40,023 nt of DNA from Nitrospiraceae bacterium (GTDB lineage: Bacteria > Nitrospirota > Thermodesulfovibrionia > UBA6902): assembly GCA_020356065.1 (NCBI GenBank), contig CP070632.1:1654345-1694367 (forward strand), in the 5' to 3' direction. Numbering within the stretch: position 1 is the first letter of the stretch; each line of letters opens with the position of its first letter. This document shows positions 8,628 to 15,087 of the stretch, piece after piece. The position numbers were made by a program, and so were the translations under genes. The notes below the pieces were generated by a model. The model saw nothing but the letters and a program-made list of their open reading frames with translations, did no database searches and was not told the origin of the DNA.

Positions 8628-9998
8628 TTATTCGACCATATATTGAATGCTCGATGTGGCAGAGGGATAGGCATAGAGAACCTCCCTTATCTGCTTTACC
8701 GTAAGTCCGTGCTGCATCGCAAGGGCAAAGATGTTGATTAAATCATCGGCATGACTGTCCAGTATGTGGGCCCCGAGAATTTTCCCTGTGTCCTTTTCGA
8801 TAAGGATCTTGGATCCTGCAAATTTTTGCTGAACTCTTTCATTGTGCAGCCAGGGGGATGTGTCTTTTGATTTAATAATAAAATTCCTGTTCTGCTCCGA
8901 TGCATCGGACTCATGCATCCCTGCTGATGCCAGTTTTGGCAGGGAAAAGACAACACTGGGGACATAGCGGAAGTCCGGCCTTTTCCGTTTCAGCCCGTGG
9001 ACCAGATTATCCGCGACGATCTCTCCCTCACACATTGCTACAGGCGTTAGGGGGATCCCTCCGGCTGTGGCATCACCTGCGGCATATACGCGATCGTTTG
9101 ATATGCTCTGCATATATTCATTTACCATAATCCCTTCAGGGGACCTTTGAATTCCGGCTTGTTCCAGGTTAAGATCATCAATATCAGGGAGCCTCCCGGC
9201 CCCATGAACTACCATATCTGTGGAATATTTTTTTTCACCCGTTTTACTTTCAGCAATGACTGTGAATTCTTTTTTGTATTTTTTGATCTTTCTCAGGGTC
9301 TCGTTTAGGACCACCCTTATCCCTGCCTCTTTCGAGGCCTCCACGAGTCTGGCCGCAAGGTCAGGATCGAATTTTCTGAGCACAGTGTCGCTTTTGTGCA
9401 AAATGACAGCTTCAGTTCCGTACCGTGCTGCGACATGGGCAAATTCAAAGGAAATATAGCCTCCCCCGATAAACAGTATTCTCCGGGGAAGCGTTTCGAG
9501 GTACAGGAACTGTGCACTCGATGTCAGATGGTTCTCTCCCTCGATATTTAGCTGACGGGGCCGGGCACCTGCTGCGATATACACATATCTGCTCTCGAGC
9601 CTTTTACCGCCAGCCTCAATTGCAGAGCGGTTAATGAAACGGGCTTGACACCTGTAAATATGAATGCCCAGTTTCTGAAGGTGTTTTTCATCATCTTCTG
9701 AATACGTTCCTGTCAACCGCTGTTTGAATTTCATCAGGCCGGACCATGACATCGCAGCAGATTCTTTTGTCAGCCCTGCAGCATGCATACGGCGATTAAA
9801 ATCAGCAAGTTCTGCGCCGGTTATGAGTACCTTTTTGGGTACACACCCCCAGAGTGCACATGTTCCGCCCACCCTGTTCTTCTCGATAACCGCTACCTTC
9901 CAGCCTGCCCGTGCCGCTGCAACAGCAACAATTTTTCCTGCATCACCGGTACCAATGACAATAAGATCATACTGTCTGGTTTTGTCCGTTGTTACCAT
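8628..9998 (-). CDS. FAD-dependent pyridine nucleotide-disulfide oxidoreductase (class I, mercuric/dihydrolipoamide reductase-like)
   Basis: A 456-aa flavoenzyme. The N-terminal FAD motif GTGDAG is followed by the redox-active disulfide in GGTCALWGCVPKK (Cys47 and Cys52). A second dinucleotide motif, FIGGGYISFE, lies near residue 176, with an AAGDATAGG FAD-contact segment and a C-terminal dimerisation domain. In glutathione and dihydrolipoamide reductases that domain carries a His-Glu base pair (HPTxxE). Here the matching segment reads YPSATSS, so the dyad is absent. The substrate is therefore unlikely to be an ordinary dithiol handled through that base and cannot be named. The gene converges with ackA and diverges from the Hsp20 group. 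It ends in MVE at 8628. Confidence 0.88.
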   Translation of the reverse strand: MVTTDKTRQYDLIVIGTGDAGKIVAVAAARAGWKVAVIEKNRVGGTCALWGCVPKKVLITGAELADFNRRMHAAGLTKESAAMSWSGLMKFKQRLTGTYSEDDEKHLQKLGIHIYRCQARFINRSAIEAGGKRLESRYVYIAAGARPRQLNIEGENHLTSSAQFLYLETLPRRILFIGGGYISFEFAHVAARYGTEAVILHKSDTVLRKFDPDLAARLVEASKEAGIRVVLNETLRKIKKYKKEFTVIAESKTGEKKYSTDMVVHGAGRLPDIDDLNLEQAGIQRSPEGIMVNEYMQSISNDRVYAAGDATAGGIPLTPVAMCEGEIVADNLVHGLKRKRPDFRYVPSVVFSLPKLASAGMHESDASEQNRNFIIKSKDTSPWLHNERVQQKFAGSKILIEKDTGKILGAHILDSHADDLINIFALAMQHGLTVKQIREVLYAYPSATSSIQYMVE

Positions 9999-10294
9999 TT
10001 ATCCGTCCTTCGCTTTGTTCTGTGATGTACCGTATATCATAAGATTGTCTGAACTTTTACTATTTTTATTCCGGCAGAACACGGTACCTCTCATCATTGG
10101 TTTGACAAGCCCAAAGGTCAGAACTGCATACAGAGAATTATATCATGCCAGGCACCTGCACTCCATGCAGTTCTTAACCATGTTTCCTGAATCCATGTCT
10201 GCCGGTTGACAGGCCTGATCCCTGATTCCTCGAAAGCTGATGATTATAGCTAAATAAGATACTGTTCTTGATACGTTGCCTGAGACTTCTCACA

Positions 10295-10366
10295 TAGGAC
10301 AATTATAGTTCTAGGACAATATGGCCCACATGAAAATGGGTCGAACTGACCTATATTTAGCACAAT
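10295..10366 (+). repeat. TAGnACAAT repeats upstream of the sigma-54 promoter
   Basis: TAGGACAAT occurs at 10295-10303 and 10312-10320, 17 bp apart. A variant TAGCACAAT lies at 10358-10366. They are 37-108 bp upstream of the -24 element, the usual location for enhancer (UAS) sites of a sigma-54 activator. The region is AT-rich, so chance repetition is possible. Confidence 0.4.
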
Positions 10367-10402
10367 ATAAAAAATTTTATTGAAAATTAAATATTTTTAT
10401 TC

Positions 10403-10417
10403 TGGCATTTGTCTTGC
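10403..10417 (+). promoter_or_regulatory. sigma-54 (-24/-12) promoter for the Hsp20 operon
   Basis: TGGCAT, five bases, then TTGC gives the required GG-N10-GC spacing and differs from the consensus TGGCAC-N5-TTGC at one position. It lies 84 bp before the first Hsp20 ATG, with no competing -35/-10 promoter recognised. A sigma-54 activator gene is present at 26.9-28.3 kb. Confidence 0.65.
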
Positions 10418-10500
10418 TAAAATTTGGGCGAAAATATATGGAGCATAGGGTTCGGTAGGTATACCAACTCATTTATTATTAGAAAAGGAGGGTGATAACG

Positions 10501-10926
10501 ATGCTATTTTCGAATAACAGTCACTTATTCTGGGATCCATGGGAACAATTTGACAGTATGAGGCGTATAATGGGGAGATCTGGCACGCGGAGTAGGTCAG
10601 AATTCCCCTTGGTAAACACCTGGGTGTCATCAGATGATTCTATAGTTACGACAGAAATACCGGGAGTTGATCCGGAGAGTATCGATATCAGTGTAACCGG
10701 CAGGACAGTGACACTCAGGGGTTCCCGTAAGGCCGATGACATTCCGCAGTACCGTTCTTATCATCGCAGGGAAAGGTGGAGTGGCGAGTTTTCCAAAGCA
10801 ATAGAGCTTCCCTTTGACATAGAAGCTGACAAAGTCTCTGCCACTTTTAAGAAGGGAGTTCTTCATCTAACTCTTCCAAAGGCAGAAGCGGAAAAACCCA
10901 GAAAGATTGAAATAAAATCCAGCTAA
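10501..10926 (+). CDS. small heat shock protein Hsp20 (first of three)
   Basis: A 141-aa alpha-crystallin-domain chaperone that should hold unfolding proteins in a refoldable state in the cytosol. The N-terminal arm (WDPWEQFDSMRRIMG) is typical of bacterial Hsp20. The crystallin domain runs from about residue 40, with the PGVDPESI segment, and ends in the diagnostic KKGVLHLTLPK. The C-terminal IEI is the oligomerisation I-x-I motif. The ATG at 10501 is preferred over an in-frame GTG at 10492 because the GGAGG at 10487-10491 abuts the GTG but is 9 nt from the ATG. It is the first gene of a tight trio behind the sigma-54 promoter. Confidence 0.95.
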   Translation: MLFSNNSHLFWDPWEQFDSMRRIMGRSGTRSRSEFPLVNTWVSSDDSIVTTEIPGVDPESIDISVTGRTVTLRGSRKADDIPQYRSYHRRERWSGEFSKAIELPFDIEADKVSATFKKGVLHLTLPKAEAEKPRKIEIKSS

Positions 10927-10939
10927 GGAGGTGATGTCA

Positions 10940-11344
10940 ATGGAATCAACAACCAAGGATGTTCAAAAAAAAGAGGCTGAGGTCAAAGAAGGCGTTGAAA
11001 GAACACGGTCAAAAAAACTGTATACGCCACCTGTTGACATAACAGAGGAGAAGGACAGTCTGTTTCTCATTGCAGACATGCCGGGAGTGGACGAGCATTC
11101 AGTGGATATAACACTTGAAAAAAATGTTCTCACAATATATGGGAGAGTTGAGCCGGATGTTCCGGAAAACCACAGGCTTGTTTCTGCCGAATACGGCATT
11201 GGCGATTATCAGCGGACATTTACACTTTCTGATGAAATCGACAGGGAAAAGATCCAGGCGTCAGTAAAAAACGGTGTCCTGAGATTGACCCTTCCAAAGG
11301 CTGAAGCCGCAAAGACACGGAAGATACCGGTCAACGCTGAATAA
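10940..11344 (+). CDS. small heat shock protein Hsp20 (second of three)
   Basis: A 134-aa Hsp20. The N-terminal arm is highly charged (KDVQKKEAEVKEG) and unlike the aromatic arms of its two neighbours. The crystallin domain starts at YTPPVDITEE, passes through DMPGVDEHSVD and ends in KNGVLRLTLPK. The C-terminal IPV matches I-x-I/V. The start is the ATG at 10940, 8 nt after GGAGG (10927-10931); in-frame GTG and ATG codons at 10931 and 10934 overlap or abut that site. It begins 13 nt after the first Hsp20 stop. The different arm suggests a different client range or hetero-oligomer formation with the flanking paralogues, which is inference. Confidence 0.95.
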   Translation: MESTTKDVQKKEAEVKEGVERTRSKKLYTPPVDITEEKDSLFLIADMPGVDEHSVDITLEKNVLTIYGRVEPDVPENHRLVSAEYGIGDYQRTFTLSDEIDREKIQASVKNGVLRLTLPKAEAAKTRKIPVNAE

Positions 11345-11362
11345 CAAAAGGAGGTGATTTAT

Positions 11363-11857
11363 ATGACATGGAAAGACATCGTTCCCTTTAAAAAAAGAAG
11401 TGTGCCGGCAAGGAGAGACAACGGACATCCGTTTCAAAGGCTGCATGATGAAATGGATGCCCTCTTTGACGACTTTTTCACAGGTTTCAACATGGAACCC
11501 TTTGAAGGGCGTCAGGCAAGACCGTTCCGCCCGAACATTGATGTATCTGAGACTGACAATGAATTCAGGGTATCAGCTGAACTTCCCGGTATGGACGATA
11601 AGGACATTGAAGTGAACCTGAACAGGGACTCTCTCACCATCAGGGGTGAGAAGAAACAGGAAAAAGAGGACAAGGGGAAAGACTACTATCACGTAGAACG
11701 CTCATACGGATCATTTACCAGGACCATCCCTCTTCCTGTTGAGATCGAGAGCGACAAGGCTGAAGCACATTTCAAAAAAGGCGTTTTGACAGTTACGGTG
11801 CCAAAAAATGTAAAGGCCGTTGAGTCAAAGAAGAAGATCGCCATAAAGACTGAGTAG
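11363..11857 (+). CDS. small heat shock protein Hsp20 (third of three)
   Basis: A 164-aa Hsp20 with the longest N-terminal arm of the three (PFQRLHDEMDALFDDFF, then GFNMEPFEG). The crystallin domain begins at FRPNIDVSETD. It has ELPGMDDKDIEV, SYGSFTRTIPLP and KKGVLTVTVPK, and the C-terminal I-x-I is IAI. This is the class closest to Hsp17-type proteins of many environmental bacteria. The ATG at 11363 lies 7 nt after AAGGAGGTG (11348-11356) and 18 nt after the previous stop. All three Hsp20 genes share near-perfect ribosome-binding sites, pointing to high expression. A strong stem-loop follows the gene. Confidence 0.96.
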   Translation: MTWKDIVPFKKRSVPARRDNGHPFQRLHDEMDALFDDFFTGFNMEPFEGRQARPFRPNIDVSETDNEFRVSAELPGMDDKDIEVNLNRDSLTIRGEKKQEKEDKGKDYYHVERSYGSFTRTIPLPVEIESDKAEAHFKKGVLTVTVPKNVKAVESKKKIAIKTE

Positions 11858-11880
11858 TTCTGCACGGGAGTGATCTCTCT

Positions 11881-11920
11881 GACAGGGTGAGCGGAACATA
11901 TACAGCATCCGCTCACTGTC
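11881..11920 (+). terminator. long stem-loop after the Hsp20 trio
   Basis: GACAG plus TGAGCGGA on the left (11881-11895, with a two-base bulge) pairs with TCCGCTCA plus CTGTC on the right (11908-11920) around a 12-nt loop. No T-run follows, so it is not a classical intrinsic terminator. It may stabilise the Hsp20 mRNA end or partly separate it from the FmdB gene. Confidence 0.45.
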
Positions 11921-11955
11921 CCGGTTGTGTATTACAGAAATATAGGAGGTTCTAT

Positions 11956-12234
11956 ATGCCGATTTATGAATATTATTGTCCGAACTGCCTCAAGGTTCAT
12001 GAACTCTGGCAGAGTATATACGATACAGACGCACGTGCATGCCCTGAGTGTTCTGAGCTCATGCAAAAGCTCATATCCAAAACCTCGTTTCAACTGAAGG
12101 GTGGGGGATGGTATGAGGATGGGTACTGCACGAAGAAGGATGCGACGGATTTCGAGAAGAACCCGGCTGAAGCTGCCACTTGCGGTAAGGACGGGAATAC
12201 TGATAAACCTGCGTGTGCTGGATGCAGCGCATAA
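11956..12234 (+). CDS. FmdB-family zinc ribbon protein
   Basis: A 92-aa protein with the FmdB/CxxC zinc-ribbon signature: MPIYEYYCPNCLKVHE at the N-terminus and CPECSELMQKLISK, giving two CxxC knuckles for one zinc. A low-complexity tail holds further cysteines (CTKK, CGKDG, CAGCSA). The family is often annotated as a putative regulatory protein, but no biochemical role is established that I can state. The ATG at 11956 is 6 nt after AGGAGG (11944-11949), which decides the start over a longer frame. It follows the Hsp20 trio by about 100 nt on the same strand. Confidence 0.88.
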   Translation: MPIYEYYCPNCLKVHELWQSIYDTDARACPECSELMQKLISKTSFQLKGGGWYEDGYCTKKDATDFEKNPAEAATCGKDGNTDKPACAGCSA

Positions 12235-12455
12235 GCCGGGAAGAACACGTACAATTGGAATTTAAACAGTTTTGCAAAAAGTCGTTATTTGCACATGAAC
12301 TTTTAATCAGAATAGTTAATCTGATAATGCTGGAGAGCAGGAAAATATCTCATTAAGTCCTTGACAGGCATCTGGCGATATACCAGGAGATATGTCACCA
12401 TGCATCTGATCCAAAAAAGTTTTACACGAAAAAATTACGATTAAGGGGTACGTCG

Positions 12456-13931
12456 ATGATGAATAATCAGAAAATAAGTCTGGCGGTGCTGTTTATAACC
12501 ATAGGGCTGATTATTGGTCTTGGAATATCTTTTAATTTTAATGTGACGGAGAACAGTTTTTCTGTTGAGAACCAGCCTGAAATTTCCCAGGAAACGGTTG
12601 ACGTCCTGTCGCGGACAAATCAGGCGATGGCAGAACTGGTAGCAGCTGTCACCCCTTCCATTGTAAACATATCATCGACAAAAACAGTGAAGACGCATGG
12701 ATTTCAGTCACCGTTTTTTAATGATCCTTTTTTCGAAAGGTTTTTCGGTGACCAGTTCGGTCAGCTCAATAAGCCAAGGGAATATAAGCAATCGGGTCTG
12801 GGTTCAGGGGTCATAGTAGATAAGGACGGGTATATCCTTACGAATAATCACGTGATAAAGGATGCGGACGAAATAGTAGTCAAGCTCTCTGACAAAAGGG
12901 AATTTAAAGGAAAAATTATAGGTACTGATCCGAAGACAGACCTCGCTGTTATCAGGATAGATGACGTTGACCTGCCGGTCATAAACATCGGGAACTCAGA
13001 TGATCTGAAAGTCGGAGAAACAGTCATTGCCATTGGTAATCCTTACGGCCTGAGCCAGACCGTCACATCAGGAATTGTAAGCGCAACAGGGAGAGCAAAT
13101 GTCGGTATTGCTGATTATGAAGACTTTATCCAGACAGATGCTCCGATCAACCCCGGGAATTCAGGCGGCGCGCTTGTCAATATAAAAGGAGAACTGGTGG
13201 GAATCAATACAGCAATATTCAGCACCTCAGGAGGATATCAGGGTATAGGGTTTGCCATACCGACAAACATGGCCAAATCAGTAATGAAGAGTCTCATAAA
13301 AGAAGGAAAAGTTATTCGCGGGTGGCTTGGTGTATCAATTCAGCCGGTGTCAGAAGATATTGCAGAACACTTTAATCTGAAGGAACAGAAAGGCGCGCTT
13401 GTTGCCGAGGTCGTTGAGGACAGTCCAGCTGAAAAGGCAAAACTGGAAAGAGGGGATGTTATCATCCGTTATGACGGCAGGGAAGTGGATGATCCGGACC
13501 ATCTGAGAAACATGGTTGCCGCAACGCTTCCTGAAGCAAAGGTCGAAATATCAGTTATGCGTGACGGAAAAGAGATGAACAGGACCGTTGAGATAGGGGA
13601 GATCCCTTCTGATATAAACGTTGCTTCAGGATCATATGAATATGATAATGTCCTTGACGGGGTAAGTGTTCAAAATTTAACTCCTGAATTAAGAAACTCA
13701 TTGAGTATTCCCAAGCGTGTCTCGGGAGTGCTGGTAAACGCGGTAGATGCTGACAGTGCAGCAGCAGGGGCAGTGAAAAAAGATGATGTGATCATGGAAA
13801 TTAACAGAAGAAATATCATGAATGCTGATACGTACCGAAAAGTGGTGTCAAAGATCGGGTCAGGTGATGGCGTACTGCTCCTCCTGTACCGGAACGGTGC
13901 AACAATCTATATAACACTGGCAGGTAAATAG
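12456..13931 (+). CDS. HtrA/DegP-type periplasmic serine protease with two PDZ domains
   Basis: A 491-aa trypsin-like protease and chaperone for envelope protein quality control. An N-terminal hydrophobic segment (about residues 7-26) acts as signal or anchor. The catalytic triad is complete: His132 in TNNHVIKDA, Asp162 in PKTDLAVI and Ser236 in PGNSGGAL. Two PDZ domains follow, about 290-380 and 400-490 (GVLVNAVDADSAAAGAVKKDD). Linker residues rich in Phe (FFNDPFFERFFGDQF) form the LA loop typical of DegP/DegQ. The start is ATG 12456 or ATG 12459 behind AAGGGG. The gene lies 220 bp after the FmdB gene, placing envelope protease and cytosolic Hsp20 genes side by side. Confidence 0.95.
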   Translation: MMNNQKISLAVLFITIGLIIGLGISFNFNVTENSFSVENQPEISQETVDVLSRTNQAMAELVAAVTPSIVNISSTKTVKTHGFQSPFFNDPFFERFFGDQFGQLNKPREYKQSGLGSGVIVDKDGYILTNNHVIKDADEIVVKLSDKREFKGKIIGTDPKTDLAVIRIDDVDLPVINIGNSDDLKVGETVIAIGNPYGLSQTVTSGIVSATGRANVGIADYEDFIQTDAPINPGNSGGALVNIKGELVGINTAIFSTSGGYQGIGFAIPTNMAKSVMKSLIKEGKVIRGWLGVSIQPVSEDIAEHFNLKEQKGALVAEVVEDSPAEKAKLERGDVIIRYDGREVDDPDHLRNMVAATLPEAKVEISVMRDGKEMNRTVEIGEIPSDINVASGSYEYDNVLDGVSVQNLTPELRNSLSIPKRVSGVLVNAVDADSAAAGAVKKDDVIMEINRRNIMNADTYRKVVSKIGSGDGVLLLLYRNGATIYITLAGK

Positions 13932-14001
13932 TGGATCATATGACTCCGGACAGATAGGTAGCCCTGATTATTCATAAAGTAAAGCAGGCATAAAGTGTAT
14001 G

Positions 14002-14007
14002 TATAAT
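14002..14007 (+). promoter_or_regulatory. candidate -10 element for the PAS-GGDEF gene
   Basis: A perfect TATAAT lies 38 bp upstream of the ATG at 14045. I see no good -35 at the proper distance, so this is a weak promoter call. Confidence 0.3.
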
Positions 14008-14044
14008 GTGGCGTAGGTTACCATTATGCATTAGAGACCATACG

Positions 14045-15052
14045 ATGAAACTTCCTTTTGACAGCTTGAGAAAATACAGAGAAATGACAAAAGGGGAACT
14101 TGTCCATGAGTTAATTATGAGGGATAGGCAGATTGAAGCGGTCAAGAGAAAGCGAGAACAGAATGCGGCCAATCTCAGGAGACTTGCAACAGTAGTTTTT
14201 GATTCAAATGATGCAATTACGGTTCAGGAGCTTGACGGGACCATTACTGCATGGAATAAAGGGGCCGAGCGCATGTACGGGTACCTTGAAATAGAAGCAC
14301 TCGGACTGAATATTTCTGATATCGTTCCTGATACTCACAGGGAAGAGGCCATTGATCTTGTCAGACAGATTAAAACAGGCAGACCTGTTGATTCGCTTGA
14401 GACCAAAAGGATAACAAAAGACGGACGGATACTGGATGTGTGGCTCACACTGACAAAACTTACCGATGATGCCGGAAATGTTGTTGCCATAGCCACCACA
14501 GAGCGTGACATTACAGAGCGAAAGCAGCTGGAACATGCACTGAGAGTGGCATCAATTAGCGACGAGATGACCGGTCTTTACAACAGAAGGGGATTGAGAC
14601 TGTTTGCTGAAAAAATGCTGTTCCAGTCGGAACGAATCAACAACGCCATATTACTGTTTTATTTTGATCTCGATAATTTGAAAGTTATCAACGACAGGTT
14701 CGGGCACAGGGAGGGAGACAGAGCATTAACTGGTTTTGCCGGGATCCTGAAAGAGACGTTCAGAAAGTCTGATATTACTGCCCGTATCGGGGGCGATGAG
14801 TTTGCTGTCCTGGTAACCGGCGCAAACAGGCCGGGTACTGAACATATCATTGTACAAAACATACGGGAAAAAATAAGTAAGTACAATGATAATGAATGGC
14901 TCAGCTATATGCTTGATGTCAGTATTGGTGTAGCGTCCTTTGATCCCATGCATCCCTGCAGTATTGATGAGCTCTTAAGTCAGGCTGATATGGCCATGTA
15001 TGAAGAAAAGAAAAACAAAAAAAGCCTTACTCCGAAATTAATAAACAGGTAA
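14045..15052 (+). CDS. PAS-GGDEF diguanylate cyclase
   Basis: A 335-aa cytosolic signalling protein. Residues 15-45 form a charged helix. A PAS sensor domain (about 46-158) follows, with ITAWNKGAERMYGY and the closing TTERDITERKQ. The GGDEF domain (about 165-335) starts SDEMTGLYNRRG and has GGDEF at 249-253 with an RxxD inhibitory site, RKSD, at 240-243. Enzyme activity with product inhibition is therefore expected. No transmembrane segment is present, unlike the other cyclase at 4.7-5.6 kb. The ATG at 14045 fits the start of the charged helix; an upstream frame to 14006 has no ribosome-binding site. The PAS ligand is unknown. Confidence 0.9.
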   Translation: MKLPFDSLRKYREMTKGELVHELIMRDRQIEAVKRKREQNAANLRRLATVVFDSNDAITVQELDGTITAWNKGAERMYGYLEIEALGLNISDIVPDTHREEAIDLVRQIKTGRPVDSLETKRITKDGRILDVWLTLTKLTDDAGNVVAIATTERDITERKQLEHALRVASISDEMTGLYNRRGLRLFAEKMLFQSERINNAILLFYFDLDNLKVINDRFGHREGDRALTGFAGILKETFRKSDITARIGGDEFAVLVTGANRPGTEHIIVQNIREKISKYNDNEWLSYMLDVSIGVASFDPMHPCSIDELLSQADMAMYEEKKNKKSLTPKLINR

Positions 15053-15087
15053 GCTTTAACCCGGAATAGTCATGGTGAATCCTGCGC

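Larger units (their letters stand above)
9999..10500. other. divergent intergenic region upstream of the Hsp20 operon
   Basis: About 500 bp between the oxidoreductase start and the first Hsp20 start. The part nearest Hsp20 is very AT-rich and carries TAGnACAAT repeats and a -24/-12 promoter, both listed separately. I see no CIRCE element (TTAGCACTC-N9-GAGTGCTAA) and no good sigma-32-type promoter. A long plus-strand frame over 9724-10209 is mostly antisense to the oxidoreductase and is not a gene. Confidence 0.5.

Noticed and set aside
9724-10209. 161-codon plus-strand frame over the oxidoreductase start region
   Set aside because: Mostly antisense to a well-supported flavoenzyme gene; no domain and no ribosome-binding site.
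10295-10440. CIRCE or ROSE-type heat-shock control element before Hsp20
   Set aside because: TTAGCACAAT resembles half of CIRCE (TTAGCACTC) but no matching inverted half lies 9 bp away, and no thermometer-like hairpin covers the ribosome-binding site.
12361-12389. TTGACA upstream of the HtrA gene as a promoter
   Set aside because: No acceptable -10 hexamer at 15-19 bp downstream; GATATA and GATATG lie at the wrong distance.
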